A DNA stretch of 64,000 nt from Nakazawaea peltata. Lineage: Eukaryota > Ascomycota > Pichiomycetes > Alaninales > Pachysolenaceae. Positions 56,604 through 64,000 of the stretch are shown here, piece by piece. Each line of letters opens with the position of its first letter. The stretch's first letter is position 1. The stretch is taken from contig BCGQ01000003.1 of assembly GCA_001599355.1 (NCBI GenBank), positions 312,468 through 376,467 on the forward strand, read 5' to 3'. The position numbers were made by a program, and so were the translations under genes. The notes beneath the pieces were generated by a model. That model had not been told where the DNA came from. It was given only the letters and a program-made list of their open reading frames with translations, and made no database searches.

Positions 56604-58268
56604 TTATGCAAAGATCAGAATATGTAATAACACCACAAACATAACAACCTTGTAATTGATTTGGGCCAGCAAACCTGCCAAACTTGTCGTAGAAATAGAA
56701 CCAGAGCTACTACCATCCTCCAGAACAGCATTACTTCCAAAATAGTTACATGTCGTGTATCCCGCATCCTCAGTTTCATCCCAGTAGTAACTCAAAGTAA
56801 TGGTATCATTACTTGTAGGACAGTAGAAACCAAAATCAGAAGGACAATCGTACAAAATGGCATGGCACATGTTAGTGCATGGTAAGATCTCGAAATAAGC
56901 TTCTGGAGGTTGAATGACGTCATTGATGAACAGGTTACGATTCTCATCTGGCTCACGATATCGATATCCTGTGACATTTCTAGTAGAACAACGAGGTATC
57001 GACACAGCACAAAGCCATTGTTTGTATGATTCTTTACAATCTGAGCAAGTTCTGACTGGAGAATATCGAGAATCCAATTCGTCATCACAAGCTATAACTT
57101 GAATCGCTTTTGAGAAATTCGTATAAAGGTCTTGAGTGTGATTGTCATACAATGAAGCGAGGGCATCTTTGTTGCCGAAATATGACGAATTATCTTGCTC
57201 AAAGAACCCATTCATCACAGGTACACTATAAGCAACGTCTTCGCAAAAAGATAAATCATAGATCAATTTACAAACACCTTCATCCAATGTTTCAAATTCG
57301 AATTGCTGGAACACTGCTCCACCCGACGAACTTCCGGAGAAATCTTGAGTAAGATATGCAATATACTTGGTAGAGCTGTTCAATCCATCGACATAGAATT
57401 GTTGTTTCAAATTTCCATAACGAGTAGTTAACTCAGTTTGCATCGCAGCTGAGTCAATTAACACAGGTCCATTCTTTATAGCACACCAACTTCTATTGAG
57501 TCCTTCGAAGTAATTCTTATGTTGATACGAATATATATGCAAGTTGTAAATGTCGGAATTGGAGGTGGAATTGTATGACATCGATGCCACCGATGAACTG
57601 AGATTTCCAGTAATGAATAACGCCGACTCATCATCCGAATCGACTAAATCTGCCCATGTACGATCATCCCATTGGAATACCAAATCATTCTGTGAGATAC
57701 CAAGTTCATAATTCCATGACCCAGTGATATTCGCCGACGTAAATGGTGATTGTACGGCAATATAAAGATTAGAATATGGGTCCGACGTAGGATTAGATGC
57801 AAGAGCTTCCATGTATCCATATTCGAAGCTCACCTTATTGGAAAGGTTCTGTAAATTATTCAAATCGGTCTGATTGAAACTATAATACACTTGTAATTCA
57901 TAGTTCTCCGAGTCTTCCCCATCCAAGTCATCAGGTAGCTGACAAATGTTACCCGAGAGAAGGACCAAAATCTCATAGTATTCACCAATACCCGTATTCG
58001 TGGTATTGACGACGAACTGATAATACTGCGTTTCGTTGATCAGGATTTGATTAGCTATAGGAGTCCATTCTGCAATCGAGTCTGCATCTTCTAATGACGT
58101 TAACAAATTTCTGGGATGAACAGTGATGAAATCCAACTTGGAATCTTGATTGGATATAGTGAGGTCATCCAAAGGTCCAAACAGGCCGAAGAAATCAGGC
58201 TCGAAGAAGGACGTGCATAAAACCACTTTTAAGCACAGAAAAACTACCGTTATCACCCCAAAGTTCAT
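56604..58268 (-). CDS. MID1: Mid1 regulatory subunit of the plasma-membrane Ca2+ channel
   Basis: A 554-residue glycoprotein with an N-terminal signal peptide (about 1-19, VVFLCLKVVLCTS), many NxS/T sequons and a hydrophobic C-terminus (YKVVMFVVLLHILIFA) suited to a GPI anchor, matching yeast Mid1 (548). The conserved Cys-rich region (about 330-520) includes CEDVAYSVP, CSDCKESYKQWLCAVSIPRC and PCTNMCHAILYDCPSDFGFYCP, as in other Mid1 and NALF proteins. Mid1 acts with Cch1 in stress- and pheromone-induced calcium entry. It is divergent from RFC3 (264 bp). Confidence 0.93.
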   Translation of the reverse strand: MNFGVITVVFLCLKVVLCTSFFEPDFFGLFGPLDDLTISNQDSKLDFITVHPRNLLTSLEDADSIAEWTPIANQILINETQYYQFVVNTTNTGIGEYYEILVLLSGNICQLPDDLDGEDSENYELQVYYSFNQTDLNNLQNLSNKVSFEYGYMEALASNPTSDPYSNLYIAVQSPFTSANITGSWNYELGISQNDLVFQWDDRTWADLVDSDDESALFITGNLSSSVASMSYNSTSNSDIYNLHIYSYQHKNYFEGLNRSWCAIKNGPVLIDSAAMQTELTTRYGNLKQQFYVDGLNSSTKYIAYLTQDFSGSSSGGAVFQQFEFETLDEGVCKLIYDLSFCEDVAYSVPVMNGFFEQDNSSYFGNKDALASLYDNHTQDLYTNFSKAIQVIACDDELDSRYSPVRTCSDCKESYKQWLCAVSIPRCSTRNVTGYRYREPDENRNLFINDVIQPPEAYFEILPCTNMCHAILYDCPSDFGFYCPTSNDTITLSYYWDETEDAGYTTCNYFGSNAVLEDGSSSGSISTTSLAGLLAQINYKVVMFVVLLHILIFA

Positions 58269-58440
58269 CCTAATCCTTCCTACCCCTCAATGCTTACCAT
58301 GGTTACGCCTGATCTGTTTTTGCCTCAGCCTCTGGAAGGGTTCATTCGTAAAGGCTGAGCAGTGGCTGGTGCAGGAATAATTAATAAACTGCTCATCAAT
58401 ATCAAAAGTGATAAAATGCTCTTGAAAATACCGCTCCCTC

Positions 58441-58446
58441 ACGCGT
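58441..58446. promoter_or_regulatory. MluI cell-cycle box (ACGCGT) of RFC3
   Basis: A perfect ACGCGT 87 bp upstream of RFC3, in the MID1/RFC3 divergent promoter. MBF sites at this distance are typical of yeast replication genes. A CGCGA half-site follows 9 bp on. Confidence 0.6.
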
Positions 58447-58532
58447 AACCCAATCGCGAAGTCAAGTGGTGAAAGAAGGGGAAGAAGAGACACTTTGATA
58501 CACCAGATCAAATAATATCGAGTACTTTTATA

Positions 58533-59498
58533 ATGTCACTGAATTTACCTTGGATCGAGAAATATAGACCAAACAATTTGAGCGAAGTTCATGGTCAGCA
58601 AGGAGTGGTAGACACGGTGAGGAAATTCGTGGAAGAAGGCAAGTTGCCTCATTTATTGTTCTATGGACCACCTGGAACTGGTAAGACTTCGACTATCATT
58701 GCATTAGCCAAAGAAATGTATGGAAAGAACTATAAGAACATGGTTTTAGAATTGAATGCTTCTGATGATAGAGGTATTGAAGTAGTACGTGATCAGATCA
58801 AGACATTTGCTTCGACTCAACAAATTTTCAGTAGAGGTTTCAAGTTGATCATTTTGGATGAGCTGGATGCCATGACTAATGTTGCTCAAAATGCATTGAG
58901 AAGAGTTATTGAGAAGTATACGAAGAATACTCGGTTCTGTATCTTGGCCAATTACTCCCATAAAATGAACCCTGCCTTATTATCTCGTTGTACTCGATTC
59001 AGATTCCAACCTTTGAGTGAGGACTCTATTAAAGAGAGAATTGATGAGGTTATCACTCTGGAAGGATTAAAAGTTTCTGAAGATGCCGAATCTCTGTTAT
59101 TAGGTTTGGCTCAAGGTGATATGAGAAAACTGTTGAACGTTTTACAATCTTGTGCCGCTGCCGTCGACAAGGGAGAAGAAATCACAACTACTATGATCTA
59201 CGACTGCATTGGTGCTGCTCACCCTGAAGATATCGAGTCTGCCTTAGATATCATCTTGAAAGAAGAATTCTCTACACTGTACATGGGATTAGAAAAGCTC
59301 AGAACTTCGAAAGGATTGGCAATCATCGACTTGGTCACCTCTTTCGTAGAGCTTTTGAAAAATTACGAGTTAACTAACAAACAACTTTCTGAAATTTTGA
59401 GGCAATTCGCCGACGTCGAGTATGCTCTTTCCAAAGGTACTTCTGATAAGGTTGCTTCTACCGCAGTAATAGGTATCCTCAAGGGAGCCTTCCTGTAA
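58533..59498 (+). CDS. RFC3: Replication factor C subunit 3
   Basis: A 321-residue AAA+ clamp-loader subunit closest to yeast Rfc3 (340); it loads PCNA at primer ends. NLPWIEKYRPNNL, GPPGTGKTS Walker A (45-53), LILDE-type Walker B near 109, SRCTRFRFQPL arginine-finger motif and RNA-primer-domain helix QGDMRKLLNVLQS are all present. Five CTG codons (58863, 59058, 59094, 59130, 59277) align with Ala, or are compatible with it, in yeast Rfc3 or human RFC5. The Walker B becomes the standard DEAD only if CTG is Ala. Rfc2 and Rfc4 are less similar. Confidence 0.96.
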   Translation: MSLNLPWIEKYRPNNLSEVHGQQGVVDTVRKFVEEGKLPHLLFYGPPGTGKTSTIIALAKEMYGKNYKNMVLELNASDDRGIEVVRDQIKTFASTQQIFSRGFKLIILDELDAMTNVAQNALRRVIEKYTKNTRFCILANYSHKMNPALLSRCTRFRFQPLSEDSIKERIDEVITLEGLKVSEDAESLLLGLAQGDMRKLLNVLQSCAAAVDKGEEITTTMIYDCIGAAHPEDIESALDIILKEEFSTLYMGLEKLRTSKGLAIIDLVTSFVELLKNYELTNKQLSEILRQFADVEYALSKGTSDKVASTAVIGILKGAFL

Positions 59499-59665
59499 AT
59501 TAAATAGACATCAATAAACCATCTCATCTAATATACTTGAGTAGTGCACCATATCCCAATATTCCGTATTTGGCAACTCCAACGTTGACTGAGAAAAAAA
59601 TGTCCATTGGAAATTTGTAAGGCTTGAAGGTGGAGATTCTGAGGAGAACAAGGGGCGAGAGGAGA

Positions 59666-60814
59666 ATGTATCGCCAAGGCTACGGGAGTGAAGAACAACA
59701 ACAGCAGCTTAGAAATTTGCAAGGACAATCATCGGCTAATATTATTTTGCAGAAGAATCAAAATATGATGCAACTGTTTTCACAGAATCAACAACAACAG
59801 CAGCAGCAACAAGGTCAACAACAGACGGCGCTGCAAATACAACTGAACGCGCTGCTTCAAAGCATATTGAAAGGGGAGAGTCCATCGATGAACCCGAGTG
59901 GAATCTCGCCACTTCCACTGCATGTTCTGTTGCAACAACAGCAACAACAGCAACAACAACCAGGAGTGCCTATGGCCTCAGGTAACAGAGCATTGAGTGA
60001 TGAAAAGGTGTACCAGTGGATTGTAGAGTTAGTTTATGGGTCTGCCGCAAGCAGAGAACAAGCATTGTTGGAATTAGGAAAGAAAAGAGAGTTGTATGAT
60101 GACTTGGCATTACTGTTATGGCACTCATTTGGGGTGATGACATCTCTTTTGGAAGAGATCACCGCTGTATACCCATTGTTGTCTCCACCTCAATTGGGAC
60201 TGCTGGCCTCTAATAGAGTTTGTAATGCGTTACTGTTGTTACAATGTGTTGCATCTCATCAAGAGACAAGAAATGCCTTCTTGAGTGCTCATATCCCACT
60301 TTTCTTGTATCCTTTCTTGAGCACCTATTCGAAACAAAGACCATTCGAGTATTTGAGATTAACATCCTTAGGAGTTATTGGTGCCTTGGTTAAAAATGAC
60401 ACCCCAGAGGTGATTTCGTTCTTGTTGACTACCGAGATCATCCCATTATGTTTACGTATCATTGAATCATCATCAGAATTATCCAAGACTGTTGCGATCT
60501 TCATTGTTCAAAAAATCTTGGTTGATGATGCCGGACTTAACCATGTATGTGCTACTTTCGAGAGATTTAATGCCGTTAACAATGTATTGAGATTAATGGT
60601 TGAACAATTAGTCGAACAACAAACTGTTAGACTCTTAAAGCATGTAGTAAGATGTTATCTCAGATTATCTGATAATGTCGATGCTAGAAAGCTGCTTAGA
60701 AAGACTCTTCCAGAACCTCTTAAAGATGCTACATTTAGTGCAGCATTGAGAGATGATAATGCTACGAAAAGATGTTTGGCTCAATTGTTGGTAAATATTA
60801 GTGAGCCGAATTGA
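59666..60814 (+). CDS. CAF40: CCR4-NOT subunit Caf40 (CNOT9)
   Basis: 382 residues. A Gln-rich N-terminus (about 7-110, several CAA/CAG runs) precedes the armadillo-repeat CNOT9 domain, nearly identical to yeast and human proteins: [64 protein letters not shown]. Caf40 recruits mRNA-binding proteins to the deadenylase complex. The frame extends upstream through a TTG; the ATG at 59666 is chosen because yeast-type MYRQ-like polar sequence follows. CTGs at 60233 and 60692 align with Ala in human CNOT9. Confidence 0.96.
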   Translation: MYRQGYGSEEQQQQLRNLQGQSSANIILQKNQNMMQLFSQNQQQQQQQQGQQQTALQIQLNALLQSILKGESPSMNPSGISPLPLHVLLQQQQQQQQQPGVPMASGNRALSDEKVYQWIVELVYGSAASREQALLELGKKRELYDDLALLLWHSFGVMTSLLEEITAVYPLLSPPQLGLLASNRVCNALLLLQCVASHQETRNAFLSAHIPLFLYPFLSTYSKQRPFEYLRLTSLGVIGALVKNDTPEVISFLLTTEIIPLCLRIIESSSELSKTVAIFIVQKILVDDAGLNHVCATFERFNAVNNVLRLMVEQLVEQQTVRLLKHVVRCYLRLSDNVDARKLLRKTLPEPLKDATFSAALRDDNATKRCLAQLLVNISEPN

Positions 60815-61394
60815 TGCGTGACGATTGCATTGGTGAGATTTTCTGCACGGGGGAGATACAAAAAGAGTGATATGTATTTTTTCTATATGAGAAATAGTTA
60901 TTTAATTGATATAGATGATTTATGAGTGTGTGTAGGGTGGTGTGGTAGGATAGGGGTAGTGTAGGAGTAGAATGGGGGTATAGGGGATAATAGAGGGGCA
61001 GTAAGGAGAGTAAGGACAGTAAAGAGAGTAAGGACAGTAAGTGCAGTAAAGTGCAGTAAAGTGCTTTACACGGCTCTATAACCATCAAGTACACCATACT
61101 CAAATAAGTCAAATTACATCAACATCCCAGTCATCTCCCTCGTCAACGCCCAATTATTTCTCCTACCGCTACCCCTTAACCCCTTTACATTTTCCTAACA
61201 TTAAGCAGCGCAGTTTCTCCCTCTAAATAGTAGCGAACTTTCTCCCTCTAAATTGCAGCGCATTTCTCCCTCCTTGTAGCGCCCACTTCTTATTGACACG
61301 TTGACAGAACTTTGTTTTGATTAATCTCGCTCAGCGTTAAAAAATAAAAGAACACCACGTAGACCATAAAGGGGCAAGGTAAGGAGCAACCACA
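60815..61394. other. CAF40 3' flank and SEC21 promoter with two repeat arrays
   Basis: A 580-bp spacer without a convincing ORF. 61011-61068 holds AGTAAGGACAG/AGTAAAGAG repeats ending in GTGCAGTAAA copies. 61205-61281 holds the GYAGCG/TTTCTCCCTC array. A G-rich stretch (GGGGGTATAGGGGATAATAGAGGGG, 60973-60997 region) lies after CAF40. No RNA gene was recognised. Confidence 0.5.
61205..61281. repeat. GYAGCG...TTTCTCCCTCTAAAT repeats in SEC21 promoter
   Basis: GCAGCG at 61205, GTAGCG at 61229, GCAGCG at 61255 and GTAGCG at 61276, each of the first three followed by TTTCTCCCTC (spacings 24, 26 and 21 bp). The array lies 114-190 bp upstream of the SEC21 start. Confidence 0.7.
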
Positions 61395-64000
61395 ATGTCT
61401 ACTCATTCGTATAAGAAATTCGAATACTCGGATTCTGGCGCGTTGCCAGACAAGATGACTGTTTTCCAGGACTGTTTACAGCTCTTCAATCAGTCTCCTG
61501 TCCTGGCCAAACGTTGCCGCGTTTATTTGGCCCGCTTATTGAGATTATTACACGCCGGTGAAACTTTCCCAGCTCAAGAAGCTACTTCATTATTCTTCTC
61601 GGTCTCAAAGCTTTTCCAACATCAAGACTCCTCTTTGAGACAATTGGTTTATTTGGTCATCAAGGAATTGTCCGCCATCAGTGACGATGTCTTGATGGTC
61701 ACTTCGTCCATCATGAAGGATATTCAAAATGGTGAGTTGATCTATAAGCCAAATGCCATCAGAACTTTGGCGCGTATCTTGGATGCTTCCACTGTCCAAG
61801 CTACTGAAAGATTGATGAAGAATTGTGTCGTTGATAAGAATCCAAGTGTTTCTTCCGCAGCCTTGATTTCTTCTTATCAATTATTACCAGTTTCGAAGGA
61901 TGTTGTTAGACGTTGGGCCAATGAGACTCTGGAAACTATCAATGCCACCAAGAGTTTCCCACCACAACAATTCATGACCCATGAGAATTATGGTGCCAAC
62001 AAGTTGCCTTCTGCCACTTATGCCTATCAATACCATGCTTTGGGATTGTTGTACCATTTGAGAAATCACGATAGAATGGCATTATCCAAGTTGATCAACT
62101 CTTTGAGTAGTTCATCTAGTCCATTGAGAAATTCAATGGCCATTCTTCAATTGATCCGTTACGTTGGTCAAATTATCAAGGAGGATCCAAAATCTGCCAC
62201 TTCTTTCTTCCCTGTTTTACAAGGTTATTTGAAGAACAAATCTGATATGGTAGAATTGGAAGCTGCTAAGACTATTTTGGGTGTCAGTTCATTCTCTAGT
62301 GAGCAACATTCTAGTGCTATTGCATGCTTACAAGTTCTTTTGACCGTCCCAAGAACTGTCACCAGATTTGCTGCCGTTAGAATTTTGAACAAAATCCTGA
62401 TGAAGACTCCAGAGAAAATCGTCATTTGTAACACAGAATTGGAAGGTTTGATCAATGATCCAAATAGATCCATCTCTACATATGCTATTACTACTTTACT
62501 TAAGACTGGAAACAACGAGAACGTTGACAGATTGATCAAGGTTATCTCCAAGTTCATGAGTGAAATTTCCGACGAGTTCAAGATCGTTGTTGTTGATGCT
62601 ATCAGAAACTTGTCTTTGAAATTCCCAGAGAAATACGAGACTATGTTGAACTTCTTGAACGATTCTTTGAGAGACGATGGAGGATTCACTTTCAAGAACG
62701 CAATCGTCGAAGCTTTGTTCGACATGATCAGTTTCATTCCAAAATCGAGAGATACTGCGTTGGAATATTTGTGTGAGTTCATCGAAGATTGTGAATTCAG
62801 TGAATTGACCGTTAGAATCTTGTACTTATTGGGTAATGAAGGTCCAAAGACCTCTAATCCAACCTTATATATCAGACATATCTATAACCGTGTGGTTTTG
62901 GAGAATTCAATTGTCAGATCTTCGGCCGTCATTGCCTTGTCCAAGTTTGCATTCGTGGGAGATGAGTCCGTATCGAAGAGTATTAAGATTTTATTGGAAA
63001 GATCATTGAATGATGTTGACGATGAGGTTAGAGACAGAGCTACTTTATCATTGAAGTTGATTGCCGAGTCTGAAAAATCCAAATTGGTGAAAGATTTATT
63101 GGTTCCTACCTCTACTTATTCATTGCCAATTTTAGAACAAAAGTTGAGTGCTTATTTGAGTGGTGATAAGGACAGTTTCCAAACTCCATTTGACATTTCT
63201 TCTGTTCCTATTTTGTCAATTGAGGAACTGAAACTGCAAGAATTGAAGAAGAAGAGTGCTGCTATAGAAGTAGAACAAGAGGCTCTGACTTCTGGTGCTG
63301 GTTCTAATGCCGATTCCGAACCAGAAGAGACTAATTATTTGATCAAACAAAGTATGTCTCAACAACAATACTCTCAAGAGTTGGCTGCAATCCCAGATTT
63401 TGCAGAGTACGGCAACTTATTGCACTCTTCTGATATCATTGAATTGACAGAAGCCGAGACCGAGTTTGTCGTCACTGCTGTCAAGCATGTCTTTGCCGAC
63501 CATTTGGTCTTACAATTCAATGTTCATAACACTTTGAATGAGGTTCAATTGCACGATGTATCGGTAGTTGCCCAACCAGACTCAGAGGTTTATCTGGAAG
63601 AATTCATGATGCCTATCGATGTTTTGGCTCCAGAAGCCAAGGGTACCGTTTATGTTTCGTACACTAGACCAGAAGCTGTAGAATTGACATCATTCTCAAG
63701 CACTTTGACCTTTGTATCAAAGGAGATCGACCCATCTACTGGAACAATTGTCGAAGATGACGAAGGATTCCAAGATGAGTATCAAATCGAGGAATTATTG
63801 GTCACCCCAGGTGACTTCATCACTCCTCTCTTTGTACAAGACTTCACTAAGCAATGGGATGAATTCGAGGTCCAAGACTCTGCCATGTTCAATATCACCG
63901 ACTACTCTGATTTACAAGAGCTTGTCACCAGAATTATTTCCTCATTATCGATGCTTCCTATTCAAGGTACCGAAGATGTCAAGGACGGAGCCACTTCTCA
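61395..64000 (+). CDS. SEC21: COPI coat gamma subunit Sec21, 3' end outside window
   Basis: The frame is open from ATG 61395 to the window end (868 complete codons; yeast Sec21 is 935). Gamma-COP is the large adaptor-type subunit of coatomer in Golgi-to-ER traffic. The helical solenoid (about 1-560) has NPSVSSAALISSYQLLP, YQYHALGLLYHLRN and FMSEISDEFKIVVVDAIRNL. After a Glu-rich linker, the appendage begins with IELTEAETEFVVTAVKHVF, as in human COPG1 (ALTESETEYVIRCTKHTF). CTG at 62397 lies in NKI[CTG]MK, where human COPG1 has NKVAMK. Only the end of the appendage is missing. Confidence 0.96.
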   Translation, partial: MSTHSYKKFEYSDSGALPDKMTVFQDCLQLFNQSPVLAKRCRVYLARLLRLLHAGETFPAQEATSLFFSVSKLFQHQDSSLRQLVYLVIKELSAISDDVLMVTSSIMKDIQNGELIYKPNAIRTLARILDASTVQATERLMKNCVVDKNPSVSSAALISSYQLLPVSKDVVRRWANETLETINATKSFPPQQFMTHENYGANKLPSATYAYQYHALGLLYHLRNHDRMALSKLINSLSSSSSPLRNSMAILQLIRYVGQIIKEDPKSATSFFPVLQGYLKNKSDMVELEAAKTILGVSSFSSEQHSSAIACLQVLLTVPRTVTRFAAVRILNKILMKTPEKIVICNTELEGLINDPNRSISTYAITTLLKTGNNENVDRLIKVISKFMSEISDEFKIVVVDAIRNLSLKFPEKYETMLNFLNDSLRDDGGFTFKNAIVEALFDMISFIPKSRDTALEYLCEFIEDCEFSELTVRILYLLGNEGPKTSNPTLYIRHIYNRVVLENSIVRSSAVIALSKFAFVGDESVSKSIKILLERSLNDVDDEVRDRATLSLKLIAESEKSKLVKDLLVPTSTYSLPILEQKLSAYLSGDKDSFQTPFDISSVPILSIEELKLQELKKKSAAIEVEQEALTSGAGSNADSEPEETNYLIKQSMSQQQYSQELAAIPDFAEYGNLLHSSDIIELTEAETEFVVTAVKHVFADHLVLQFNVHNTLNEVQLHDVSVVAQPDSEVYLEEFMMPIDVLAPEAKGTVYVSYTRPEAVELTSFSSTLTFVSKEIDPSTGTIVEDDEGFQDEYQIEELLVTPGDFITPLFVQDFTKQWDEFEVQDSAMFNITDYSDLQELVTRIISSLSMLPIQGTEDVKDGATS

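Noticed and set aside
60798-61112. 104-codon minus-strand frame between CAF40 and SEC21
   Set aside because: It is made from simple repeats (SLLSLLSLL) and overlaps the CAF40 end; no coding character.
1-64000. CUG-Ser (Candida/Debaryomyces) code as the explanation for odd CTG sites
   Set aside because: Ser fits a few sites (GCN20 20263, NIP7, DIS3 22843 region), but most diagnostic positions have Ala in both yeast and human homologues, which favours alanine. Leu at VMS1 NK[CTG]GRTA agrees with yeast but lies in a variable ankyrin position.
1-64000. Transposons, LTR or virus-like elements, mitochondrial DNA insertions, CRISPR
   Set aside because: No transposase, reverse transcriptase, integrase or capsid-like frames, no long terminal repeats and no regular spacer array were seen.

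Overview
This is nuclear DNA of an ascomycete budding yeast (Saccharomycotina). About 36 protein genes sit on both strands with short spacers. Seven carry short spliceosomal introns (nine in total) with GTAAGT-type donors and TACTAAC branch points. Nearly every gene has a clear S. cerevisiae counterpart. I found no tRNA, rRNA, transposon, virus-like element or CRISPR array.

The main result concerns the genetic code. In-frame CTG codons repeatedly fall where the protein family has alanine, for example RFC3 Walker B DE[CTG]D, DIS3 SK[CTG]L[CTG]DSLD, CAF40 NAL[CTG]LLQC, PUS1 PK[CTG]PALG and MoaC ME[CTG]L. This points to the CUG-Ala yeasts (Pachysolen, Peterozyma, Nakazawaea; NCBI table 26). A standard-code translation puts Leu wrongly at all these sites. 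Family residues were recalled from memory, not searched. A bifunctional molybdenum-cofactor gene and a sphingolipid delta-4 desaturase, both absent from S. cerevisiae, fit a nitrate-using, glucosylceramide-making yeast.

Layout. 1-16 kb: a partial Rho GEF, an MSC7-type aldehyde dehydrogenase, RRF1, BCD1, three-intron VMA10, RQC1, IPI1, the vacuolar protease PFF1, HEM12 and VMS1. 16-28 kb: RDH54, GCN20, DIS3 and EHD3. 27-30 kb: a sphingolipid desaturase, a 1-kb spacer with a pyrimidine tract and a 54-codon candidate TSC3. 30-43 kb: an Ark/Prk kinase, ORC2, RPC11, a divergent P5C-reductase-like gene, PUS1, NIP7, SRP72 and MRH4. 42-51 kb: a GNAT protein, a cortical-type coiled-coil protein, the MoaA-MoaC gene and RPL18. 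50-64 kb: PAC10, DSC2, PEX8, a small orphan ORF, PUS4, MID1, RFC3, CAF40 and partial SEC21.

The genes are weighted toward ribosome and RNA metabolism, including both RQC1 and VMS1 of ribosome quality control. Their promoters often carry PAC-like (GATGAG) plus RRPE-like (AAAATTTTTCA) elements. Replication and recombination genes (RDH54, RFC3, perhaps ORC2) carry ACGCG(T) boxes, and RPL18 has an AACCCTAA plus GTCACGTG pair typical of ancestral Tbf1/Cbf1 control. Convergent genes are packed as close as 2 bp.

Other points of interest: tandem splice donors four bases apart in the MoaA-MoaC gene that would switch between a Gly-Gly-ending MoaA and a MoaA-MoaC fusion; a similar tandem donor in PUS1 over two overlapping open frames; matching 16-bp repeats abutting the stop codons of DIS3 and EHD3; and evenly spaced short repeats upstream of several genes.
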